This document shows positions 1 to 4,228 of a DNA stretch of 6,237 nucleotides, piece after piece. Below the pieces are notes generated by a model that was not told the DNA's origin, searched no databases, and was given only the letters and a program-made list of their open reading frames with translations. This stretch comes from Clostridia bacterium. Its GTDB lineage: Bacteria > Bacillota > Clostridia > Oscillospirales > Acutalibacteraceae. The position numbers were made by a program, and so were the translations under genes. The DNA lies in assembly GCA_017534365.1 (NCBI GenBank), contig JAFWCS010000353.1, forward strand, positions 1 through 6,237, in the 5' to 3' direction. Every line of letters begins with the position of its first letter. The first letter of the stretch is position 1.

Positions 1-241
1 AAACGCGGCGCTCTCCCAAGCCGCCGCGCACGTCCCTGCCGAAAAACAGGATCTTCATTGCCAGATCCGGGCATTCGGTAAACGCCCGGATAAAGCGCTG
101 AAGAATATCCTCTTCGGGGTTGCGTCGGATCGCGCCGATGGCGGCAAACAGGTCAAGGCAGTCGGAGCCGGTGGTGCGAAAGGTTCCCGCACCGTTTTCA
201 GTATACGTTCTTGACGCTTCGTTTTTCAGATAATTCAGCAT
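1..241 (-). CDS. DUF2828 / TROVE-like (Ro60-related) protein, N-terminal 80 residues, truncated by the window edge
   Basis: The open frame starts with ATG at 241-239 and runs off the left edge after 80 residues. It begins MLNYLKNEASRTYTENGAG. An AAAGGAAGAG ribosome binding site lies about 6 nt upstream of the ATG (around 247-256). Visible motifs are TGSDCLDLFAAIGAIR (residues 24-39), ECPDLAMKILFFGRD (56-70) and RGGLGERR (72-79). From memory these match the start of bacterial DUF2828 proteins, whose plant relatives carry a similar TG-x-x-CLDxF ... DPL-x-x-LK ... RGxxG pattern. The family is thought to combine a helical domain with a C-terminal vWA domain, the same general layout as TROVE/Ro60 proteins, which bind misfolded RNA and Y RNAs. 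RNA binding here is inference, because the vWA part is outside the window. The gene lies downstream of, and on the same strand as, the long structured noncoding stretch. Family call fairly sure; function unproven. Confidence 0.75.
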   Translation of the reverse strand, partial: MLNYLKNEASRTYTENGAGTFRTTGSDCLDLFAAIGAIRRNPEEDILQRFIRAFTECPDLAMKILFFGRDVRGGLGERRV

Positions 242-507
242 GATACTCTTCCTTTCTTTCATTCAGAATTCAAAACATTCGGCGCAAAGCACAAAAAACA
301 ACAATCATCTCGTAGCGGAAACAGGATTTCATTGGTTTGCTGCAGGTGCTTTTCTCCGTTTTTTCTTTCGCCGCTTGGGAACACAGTCCCGGCAAAGCAA
401 GTTTACCCACTTGAAGCCCGGGCGTATTCGGGAAACCCCGTCAGGTCCCGCAAGGGCGTCGGAAAGAACGCCGCCGAAAAAACAAGGTGCATCTTATACT
501 GCGATTG
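242..507 (-). other. Non-coding leader region of the DUF2828-like gene
   Basis: No protein gene is supported in this stretch of about 265 bp. The part next to the ATG is rich in A and T and holds the ribosome binding site. Further upstream there are only short inverted repeats on the minus strand, such as CAAGT/ACTTG around 397-412 and GGGA/TCCC nearby. If the possible -10 box at 493-498 is real, the transcript would carry a leader of about 245 nt, long enough for regulation at RNA level. I did not recognise any known riboswitch in it. Confidence 0.4.
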
Positions 508-528
508 ATACAGACATTGCGTCTGTAT
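493..528 (-). promoter_or_regulatory. Palindromic operator-like site upstream of a possible -10 box
   Basis: A perfect inverted repeat, ATACAGAC (508-515), 5 nt spacer, GTCTGTAT (521-528), lies upstream of the minus-strand hexamer TATAAG (498-493). Its centre falls about 20 bp upstream of that hexamer, where a -35 element would be, and no good -35 hexamer is visible. This arrangement suits binding of a dimeric regulator that controls the DUF2828-like gene. The sequence also resembles a small RNA hairpin, and the binding protein is unknown. The palindrome is certain; its role and the promoter are inference. Confidence 0.4.
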
Positions 529-552
529 GATCGGGAAGTCCGTATGATTCGG
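525..552. repeat. Short direct repeat next to the palindrome
   Basis: GTATGATCGG (525-534) is nearly repeated as GTATGATTCGG (542-552), 17 bp apart start to start. The first copy overlaps the right arm of the 508-528 palindrome. It could be part of a composite protein-binding region or a chance repeat. Confidence 0.3.
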
Positions 553-584
553 TCAAGTTCCGGTTGCTGGCTGCACCTTTCAAA

Positions 585-611
585 TGCGGGGCTTTTTGCA
601 GGCGCCCCGCA
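585..611 (-). other. GC-rich hairpin, possible weak terminator or the end of the structured RNA
   Basis: TGCGGGGC (585-592) pairs perfectly with GCCCCGCA (604-611), an 8 bp stem with an 11 nt loop. On the minus strand the stem is followed by only three T residues, so it is a poor intrinsic terminator. It sits at the 3' end of the helix-rich stretch and may mark where the noncoding transcript ends. Confidence 0.4.
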
Positions 612-807
612 GGCCTAAACACGCTGCCGCTTAACTCGGGCATTTCAGCGAACCACAAACTACATTTTGGTGTAACCGCCCAAAAGAGGCAGAAAGCTAT
701 CGCCAGCGCGAGTGTTCTGGTCCACGTGTTTTCGAAGCGACGTTACCCTCCGCTTCGGCTTTTATCATCGGCACCGCGTCTGATACGGTGCGGAATGAAC
801 CATACAA

Positions 808-900
808 TCCGGCTTGCGGCAGAAAGCACCGGAACGACTGATGCTTTCCAGCGAGTGGGTCATTCAGATCCTGCTATCGGCACGCCCTATGCAAGCCGGA
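808..900 (-). ncRNA. Closed RNA domain with a 10 bp perfect stem
   Basis: TCCGGCTTGC (808-817) and GCAAGCCGGA (891-900) are perfectly complementary and enclose 73 nt. Inside, 822-830 pairs with 840-848 over 9 bp on the minus strand (one G-U, a C/A mismatch on the plus strand) with a 9 nt loop. This domain follows the second AAGGCAC stem domain after only 3 nt, much as the tRNA-like domain follows the first one, so it may hold the same place in a duplicated unit. No tRNA-like features were seen in it. Confidence 0.45.
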
Positions 901-903
901 CCC

Positions 904-991
904 AAGGCACAATTGAATAGTAGGGCATCGCATCTGCGCAGCAGGACGCGTGACGCCCACCCAGACAATCCGTCATTGCTGTTTGTGCCTT
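904..991 (-). ncRNA. Duplicated stem domain, copy B
   Basis: On the minus strand AAGGCACAA (991-983) pairs with TTGTGCCTT (912-904), 9 bp. The loop holds a second stem, 952-958 with 923-929, 7 bp including one G-U that exists only on the minus strand. The 5' part (AAAGGCACA, then CAGC, AT and CGG) and the 3' part (CAATTGTGCCTTGGG) match copy A at 1233-1297. The interior differs in length and sequence between the copies while the outer stem is kept. Confidence 0.5.
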
Positions 992-1125
992 TTGTGTTGC
1001 CGGTCACCCGGCCAAGACGCCGTTTCTGATATCCCTTTCGGGCAACCCGGGATTTCCGGGCCCCTTCTCAATTCTGAAGGAAGCGAAGAAGGCTGCTGTC
1101 AGCGTCTTTTATGCAAAGCGCATTT

Positions 1126-1197
1126 TTTTGCAAGCGGGAGTCGAACCCGCGGCAGCCTGCTTATAAGACAGGTGATCCCCTTTGGATCTATCGCAAA
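1126..1197 (-). tRNA. tRNA-like cloverleaf, anticodon UAU (Ile, AUA codon), with an unusual D arm; tRNA or tRNA mimic
   Basis: All four arms can be drawn. The acceptor stem is TTTGCGA (1197-1191) with TTGCAAA (1133-1127), 7 pairs including one G-U. The D arm is GATCC (1188-1184) with GGATC (1178-1174), leaving only a 5 nt loop (or 4 bp and 7 nt). The anticodon stem is CCTGT/GCAGG around loop CTTATAA (1167-1161). The variable loop has 5 nt, and the T arm is GCGGG-TTCGACT-CCCGC (1150-1134). The T loop is canonical. Odd points: U at position 1, no encoded CCA (A residues follow), and a very short D loop. The UAU anticodon is rare in bacteria, where AUA is normally read by a lysidine-modified CAU anticodon. 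A further 8 bp stem (1115-1122/1214-1221) encloses the whole fold. It may be a genuine minor tRNA, a decayed tRNA, or the tRNA-mimicking part of a Y-RNA-like transcript. Confidence 0.7.
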
Positions 1198-1232
1198 TCC
1201 ATCTGTTGCTGTCTGCGCTTTTCGATTGTCTC

Positions 1233-1297
1233 AAGGCACGATTGCGGGGTCAGAACTTACCTGACAAGGAATTACCGGTATCGCTGCATGTGCCTTT
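1233..1297 (-). ncRNA. Duplicated stem domain, copy A, just upstream of the tRNA-like fold
   Basis: On the minus strand AAGGCAC (1296-1290) pairs with GTGCCTT (1239-1233), 7 bp, around a 50 nt loop. That loop holds a perfect hairpin GTCAG/CTGAC (1265-1261 with 1253-1249, 7 nt loop). The flanks of the stem match copy B at 904-992. CGGTATC in the loop (1276-1282) can also pair with 1308-1314 outside it, giving a possible pseudoknot or switch, since 1308-1314 can instead pair with 1381-1387. TTGACT (1304-1299) followed 16 nt later by GATACC is a weak alternative promoter. Confidence 0.45.
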
Positions 1298-1364
1298 CAG
1301 TCAACAAGATACCGTTTGAGCTCAACCTCCGGGAATCGCACGCGATTGCTCCGGCATTCGGAGT

Positions 1365-1373
1365 AGTATAACA
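1365..1373 (-). promoter_or_regulatory. Possible extended -10 promoter for the noncoding stretch
   Basis: The minus strand reads TGTTATACT, a TGn motif joined to TATACT (5 of 6 to TATAAT). No good -35 hexamer lies 17 nt upstream. If used, transcription would start near 1358 and run through both AAGGCAC domains and the tRNA-like fold. It rests on one short motif. Confidence 0.3.
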
Positions 1374-1391
1374 TTGCTGCCGGTATCTTTT

Positions 1392-1429
1392 CCGCCGCGC
1401 GGTCGGTTTTCAAGACCGCCGCGCGGCGG
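1392..1429 (-). other. GC-rich 11 bp hairpin
   Basis: CCGCCGCGCGG (1392-1402) pairs perfectly with CCGCGCGGCGG (1419-1429). After a one-base bulge, CGGT/ACCG adds 4 bp and leaves a 7 nt loop. There is no T run after it on either strand, so it is not an intrinsic terminator. The 11-mer of the right arm recurs at 1929-1939 in another hairpin, and in both places it sits 12-17 nt from a module-1 repeat copy, so the hairpin seems to belong to the repeat family. Confidence 0.5.
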
Positions 1430-1436
1430 GAGAAGC

Positions 1437-1505
1437 AAATCCCGAAAATAGGCTCCAATTGCCGTTAGGGGATCTGTTTACAAAACGCGGGGAAGACGTT
1501 CCTAT
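1437..1505 (-). repeat. Repeat module 1, copy 1 (structured)
   Basis: Positions 1439-1474 are identical to 1681-1716, 36 bp, and similarity continues less exactly to CGTTCCTAT at 1497-1505. The core reads AATAGGCTCCAATTGCCG (1447-1464). On the minus strand 1475-1469 pairs with 1443-1437 over 7 bp including one G-U, and GGC/GCC pairs inside. Compared with copy 2, the outermost pair changes from G-C to A-U and the next from G-C to a G-U, which keeps the helix. Confidence 0.6.
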
Positions 1506-1609
1506 TGCTTCTGCCGAACGAGCGCGGCCTCCGTACCCTGTCTGTCTTACAGATCCTGAATCCAGACAGACGATTACGATCTGCTGCGCCTCCGACCAAC
1601 GGTCGATCG

Positions 1610-1657
1610 GCAGTTTTGCAGGAACCGGCTGTTCTTTTTACAGACATCCGTCCGTTC
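1610..1657 (-). repeat. Repeat module 2, copy 1 (structured)
   Basis: A 23 bp block at 1611-1633 is identical to 1839-1861, and 13 bp at 1646-1658 are identical to 1876-1888. Between them the sequence differs but a small stem is kept, CTGT/ACAG (1643-1640 with 1632-1629 on the minus strand). Outside it, GAAC pairs with GTTC and GG with CC around a bulged G. Keeping the stem while the loop changes suggests a structured RNA element. Confidence 0.55.
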
Positions 1658-1660
1658 TCA

Positions 1661-1745
1661 CCCGCACCGCTGCAGACAGGATCCCGAAAATAGGCTCCAA
1701 TTGCCGTTAGGGGATCCGTGCGCGGTGCGGGAAAGGCGTTCCTAT
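1661..1745 (-). repeat. Repeat module 1, copy 2, inside a two-step hairpin
   Basis: The 36 bp at 1681-1716 repeats 1439-1474. Here the module lies in a long hairpin. CCCGCACCGC (1661-1670) pairs perfectly with GCGGTGCGGG (1722-1731), inside it GGATCCC (1679-1685) pairs with GGGATCC (1711-1717), and inside that GGC pairs with GCC (1693-1695 with 1703-1705). The similarity to copy 1 ends with CGTTCCTAT at 1737-1745. Confidence 0.6.
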
Positions 1746-1837
1746 CCATAAGGCTGCTCGGCTTCGGCGCGGCGACGTTGTCTCTTTGTCCGGATGCGGA
1801 ACATGGACGCGCTCTCAACTCCGAAACGTAAAACGCA

Positions 1838-1887
1838 GCAGTTTTGCAGGAACCGGCTGTTTTTATCAAACAGGGATCCGTCCGTTC
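1838..1887 (-). repeat. Repeat module 2, copy 2 (structured)
   Basis: This is the second copy of the 23 bp plus 13 bp blocks. Its internal stem is longer than in copy 1: on the minus strand CTGTTT (1873-1868) pairs with AAACAG (1862-1857) around a 5 nt loop. On the plus-strand right side the sequence leads into one arm of the 13 bp long-range inverted repeat. Confidence 0.55.
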
Positions 1888-1904
1888 TTCCCCGCGTTGA
1901 GGAA

Positions 1905-1938
1905 CGCCGCGCGCAGAGTTACAGTCTGCCGCGCGGCG
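1905..1938 (-). other. GC-rich hairpin with one bulge, partner of the 1392-1429 hairpin
   Basis: 1905-1917 pairs with 1925-1938 over 13 bp with one bulged base and a 7 nt loop. The 11-mer at 1929-1939 is identical to 1419-1429. There is no T run, so it is not a terminator. It probably belongs to the repeat unit next to module 1 copy 3. Confidence 0.45.
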
Positions 1939-1951
1939 GCAGGTGCGGCTG

Positions 1952-1975
1952 AATAGGCTCCCATTGCCGGTGGGC
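1952..1975 (-). repeat. Repeat module 1, copy 3, diverged and partial
   Basis: 1952-1969 matches the module-1 core with one change (AATAGGCTCC, C for A, ATTGCCG). The GGC/GCC pair is kept, but the outer GGGAT/ATCCC arms are lost. It stands nearest the WYL operon terminator and forms the 5' end of the array on the minus strand. Confidence 0.45.
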
Positions 1976-2021
1976 AGCATCTGCAAGCAAATCTTACCAT
2001 GCGAAGCGATAAAAATCACGG

Positions 2022-2061
2022 AAAAAAAGTTGCGAACTGTGGTTTTTCATCACAATTCGCA
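2022..2061 (-). terminator. Rho-independent terminator of the WYL/oxidoreductase operon
   Basis: On the minus strand 2061-2051 pairs with 2041-2031 over 11 bp with a single G-U pair and a 9 nt loop, followed after two bases by seven T residues (2028-2022). The stem includes the last codons of the second WYL gene and two bases of its TGA stop (2052-2050). It separates the operon from the noncoding stretch downstream. Confidence 0.85.
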
Positions 2062-2952
2062 GCTTTTCTGGCGTATTAATCGGTTTTTGATCAGCTCAAT
2101 GAAGGCGTCCGGCGCGGTCACCCTGATTTTGGGCCCGAAGGAGAGAATCCGGATCACCAGTTCGGTCTCGTCGTCCCGGTCGTAAAGCAGCGTCACGCGA
2201 TACAGCGCGTCGCCGATGCGCTCGGTCTGCTTCTCAAAGTGGGCGAAATGGAGCATGACGCGTTCGAGCGCGTTGCGTTCATCCGTCACCTCAAACACGA
2301 GCGTTTTCATTTTCGACCGGCGATCGGTTTCATGGATCTGCCTGCCGTCGTAACGCTCGCAGGTCAGGATGCGCCCGACGTTGACGATCGCGCCGCCGGA
2401 ATCCCGGGTCAGGATGCGGAACTTGTCGTCCTTTTCCGAATACTCGATCGTGTCGGCAAGAATGTGCATCTCGATGCGCGCCCCGTGCCGGTTCAGGAGC
2501 GTGACGCGCAGCGGATACTGCTGCCGGATCGAATCCAGGATCCGGCGGAAGCGGGCGATATAGGCCGGGTCTTCGTAATCGTCGCCGTCATTATACTGAT
2601 CGTAGAGGATGTAATCCTCCTTTGTAAACAGCGGTTCCACGTCCTCGAGCCCCTCGAATTCGAGATCGAACAGCCGCACGCGGGGATCGAGCGAGATCGC
2701 CTTGAGCCAGCGCTTCTGCAGCTCGGTCAGCGGCATGGTGGGCCGGTGCCGCAGCGGGGTGGTCAGATCCGGGCGGAGCAGCGGCCAGCGCTGCGCCTTC
2801 AGCGCGGGCTGGATCGTCAGCACGCTCTCACCGAACGCCGTCTGCGCAACGATCTCGTTGAGCCGCCTGTCGTCTAGCGTGCCGTCGATGGCTTCGGCCA
2901 GGATCTTCGCGACGGTGTTGTAGTAGACGTTGTAAAGTTCACTGAAGATCAT
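2050..2952 (-). CDS. WYL-domain protein, second of a tandem pair
   Basis: The protein has 300 residues and starts MIFSELYNVYYNTVAKIL. The ATG at 2952-2950 overlaps the upstream TGA by 4 bases (ATGA), and a purine-rich GGAAGGGGG lies 9 nt upstream, so this start is preferred over an ATG at 3081, which would overlap the neighbour by over 130 bp. The N-terminal part (1-70) is helical, and PLTELQKRWLKAISLDPRVRLF (74-95) resembles the linker region I know from clostridial WYL pairs. The WYL-like strand segment is around 150-205, including TIEYSEKDDKFRIL (168-181) and an arginine-rich tail (GRILTCERYDGR). A C-terminal domain (217-290) resembles the WCX extension. WYL proteins sense ligands, often nucleic acids or nucleotides, and act as regulators. 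No strong helix-turn-helix is seen here, so it may work with its partner as a heterodimer, as PafB and PafC do. The ligand is unknown. Confidence 0.85.
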   Translation of the reverse strand: MIFSELYNVYYNTVAKILAEAIDGTLDDRRLNEIVAQTAFGESVLTIQPALKAQRWPLLRPDLTTPLRHRPTMPLTELQKRWLKAISLDPRVRLFDLEFEGLEDVEPLFTKEDYILYDQYNDGDDYEDPAYIARFRRILDSIRQQYPLRVTLLNRHGARIEMHILADTIEYSEKDDKFRILTRDSGGAIVNVGRILTCERYDGRQIHETDRRSKMKTLVFEVTDERNALERVMLHFAHFEKQTERIGDALYRVTLLYDRDDETELVIRILSFGPKIRVTAPDAFIELIKNRLIRQKSCEL

Positions 2953-4196
2953 GCGCCGCCGCCCCCTTCCGTCAGGCCGTAGAGGCGATACATCTCTTCC
3001 AGATCCGCCCGGAAAATGCGTTCGGCTTCTTTGTTGGACATGGTAAGATCCGTGATGCGGCAGATGAACGTGCGCATCCACGGCAGCATCTCGTTGCTGT
3101 CAAAGACGTCCGCGCAGAAGCGGCAGTGATGCGCGTCCAGACGCTCCACCGTGCCGCAGCGCTTCTCACGTTCCAGCCGCTGCGGGATATGCTGCTCGTT
3201 GTCGTCATAATAAACCGTGAATTCCACATGCTCCGTTTCGCCGCGCTTTATGTATGCGCTCACGCCCCAGAGATGCTTCTGCAGCCGGTTGCCCCATTTG
3301 CGCAGCCTGTCAAACTGCGGGAAGGGTTCCCCGACCGTCACCTGCTGTATATAGTCGATGCGCAGGGTCATGATGGCGCCGGTATCGATGCGATAGGCCA
3401 TCAGATGCTGCCGACCGCTCTGCACGCTGATCAGGATGCGCAGCGGCACCAGGCGGAATTCTTTCAGTTCTTTCGTGCGCTGGGAGACATTGCGGACGGT
3501 GACCTCCGCCTTCCGGCGCATCGCGTCAAACAGCGCGCAGAGGATCTCGCTGTCCAGGGTCTGCGTAATATAATGATGCTTGAAGGAAAACACTTCGTCC
3601 TCCGGCGGCACTTTATCGAGCAGGAAGGACCCGATGACGCCGCAGGGCGCGACCTCGGAGAAATAATTCAGCGCGTCGGTGCAGTCGAATTCCGCATCCG
3701 GCACCCGGCTGTAATAGACGGCTCTCCCCTCTTTGCGCGCCTGAACGATCCCTTCCGCAACGTACTCTTTCAGCTTTTTGCGCACGGTAGAGTCGTCAAA
3801 ACCGTGCAGCGCGGCGCCCGCCGGAAGATACGCGTTCTGGATCTCGTCGCAGAGTTCGCGCACGGTCCGCTCGATCTCCGGCGAGCAAAGAATATCAAAC
3901 AGGATGAAATGCAGCGTGATGTCGCCGTCCGTGAAGCTTCTCGTCTTCCATGCGCGGAACAGCGGATTGTGGCGGGAGCGGCGGCTGTCGATCGAGAGAA
4001 AGACGTTTTTGCCGTCCTCGGTCTGCCGGAAGCCCATATAGTCGCCGAGCCAGCTCTCCACGCGGCGGCGTTCGTCATCGTAGGAGCGCGCGCTTTTCTG
4101 ACTGAATTCCGATCGACTTCGGAAACCGTAGACGTAGAAATCCCGCATATAATCACGGATCTTGTCAGAGTTTTTTATGAGCTCGCTGTAGGCCAT
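2949..4196 (-). CDS. WYL-domain transcriptional regulator, first of a tandem pair
   Basis: The protein has 415 residues. AAAGGAGGTG ends about 6 nt before the ATG (4203-4211), an excellent ribosome binding site that settles the start. Residues 1-110 hold a charged, helical N-terminal region (GFRSRSEFSQKSARSYDDERRRVESWL). Residues 134-165 look like a winged helix (DDSTVRKKLKEYVAEGI, then a GRAVYYSRV wing). The WYL domain covers about 215-288: after ILCALFDAMRRKAEVTV comes RLVPLRILIS and then RQHLMAYRIDTGAIMTLRIDYIQ, which corresponds to the usual YL-x-AYR segment. A WCX-like C-terminal domain follows (322-408). The family includes PafBC, DriD and the defence-island regulators BrxR and CapW. 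It is translationally coupled to the second WYL gene and 32 bp downstream of the oxidoreductase gene, so it may sense a substrate of that enzyme and control the operon. Family sure, role inferred. Confidence 0.87.
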   Translation of the reverse strand: MAYSELIKNSDKIRDYMRDFYVYGFRSRSEFSQKSARSYDDERRRVESWLGDYMGFRQTEDGKNVFLSIDSRRSRHNPLFRAWKTRSFTDGDITLHFILFDILCSPEIERTVRELCDEIQNAYLPAGAALHGFDDSTVRKKLKEYVAEGIVQARKEGRAVYYSRVPDAEFDCTDALNYFSEVAPCGVIGSFLLDKVPPEDEVFSFKHHYITQTLDSEILCALFDAMRRKAEVTVRNVSQRTKELKEFRLVPLRILISVQSGRQHLMAYRIDTGAIMTLRIDYIQQVTVGEPFPQFDRLRKWGNRLQKHLWGVSAYIKRGETEHVEFTVYYDDNEQHIPQRLEREKRCGTVERLDAHHCRFCADVFDSNEMLPWMRTFICRITDLTMSNKEAERIFRADLEEMYRLYGLTEGGGGA

Positions 4197-4202
4197 GCGC
4201 GC

Positions 4203-4211
4203 ACCTCCTTT
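4203..4211 (-). promoter_or_regulatory. Strong ribosome binding site of the first WYL gene
   Basis: The minus strand reads AAAGGAGGTG with about 6-7 nt to the ATG at 4196, a near-perfect match to the anti-Shine-Dalgarno sequence. It fills much of the 32 bp gap after the oxidoreductase stop, so no separate promoter is likely there. Confidence 0.85.
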
Positions 4212-4228
4212 CGACGGGATTCTTTGAT

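Larger units (their letters stand above)
585..1430 (-). ncRNA. Candidate large structured noncoding RNA or cluster of small RNAs containing a tRNA-like domain
   Basis: No convincing protein gene covers this stretch. Read on the minus strand it folds by eye into a chain of mostly non-crossing helices: 1392-1402/1419-1429; 1308-1314/1381-1387 (enclosing 1334-1347 and 1350-1364); 1233-1239/1290-1296 (enclosing 1249-1265); 1115-1122/1214-1221 (enclosing the tRNA-like fold); 1040-1043/1060-1063; 999-1003/1008-1012 with a GTGA tetraloop; 904-912/983-991 (enclosing 923-958); 808-817/891-900 (enclosing 822-848); 733-739/751-757; 665-670/680-685; 585-592/604-611. Pairs 829/841 and 927/954 are mismatches on the plus strand but G-U pairs on the minus strand. 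Whether this is one RNA or several is open. Its position upstream of a DUF2828/TROVE-like gene suggests Y-RNA-like partners; GOLLD- or ROOL-type large RNAs, which occur near tRNAs, are an alternative. I cannot assign a known family. Confidence 0.5.
1484..1898. repeat. 13 bp long-range inverted repeat spanning most of the repeat array
   Basis: AACGCGGGGAAGA (1484-1496) is exactly complementary to TCTTCCCCGCGTT (1886-1898), about 390 bp away. The two arms sit beside module 1 copy 1 and module 2 copy 2. In the middle of the array the equivalent positions pair locally (1661-1670 with 1722-1731). The repeat could close the array into one RNA domain or be a trace of how the array was duplicated. 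Confidence 0.5.

Noticed and set aside
240..1371. Several short plus-strand open frames (240-530, 564-920, 950-1264, 1111-1371)
   Set aside because: They have no good ribosome binding sites, overlap each other, have low-complexity basic composition, and one runs across the tRNA-like fold in antisense.
585..1430. RNase P RNA, tmRNA, SRP RNA or 6S RNA
   Set aside because: I looked for their conserved cores, such as the GAGGAAAGTCC type of RNase P and the tRNA-Ala-like ends with a tag frame of tmRNA, and saw none.
1392..1938. GC-rich hairpins at 1392-1429 and 1905-1938 as intrinsic terminators
   Set aside because: Neither has a T run on the 3' side on either strand. They look like parts of the repeat or RNA structure.
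1437..1975. CRISPR array
   Set aside because: The exact repeat occurs only twice, spacers are over 200 bp and contain a second repeated module, and no cas gene is present.
1437..1975. Insertion sequence or miniature transposable element
   Set aside because: No transposase fragment, no clear target-site duplication, and the 13 bp inverted repeat lies inside the array and not at its ends.
1465..2019. A 184-residue minus-strand open frame through the repeat array, containing twice a TAGSCKTA peptide
   Set aside because: It would start with GTG without a ribosome binding site, is rich in Arg, Ala, Ser and Cys without a recognisable fold, and the module-1 copies are read in different phases while module-2 copies keep theirs. 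The sequence is better explained by RNA structure.
2953..3081. A longer start (ATG at 3081) for the second WYL protein, adding 43 residues
   Set aside because: The extra residues are a shadow of the first WYL gene, and the ATGA overlap with a purine-rich site upstream supports the start at 2952.
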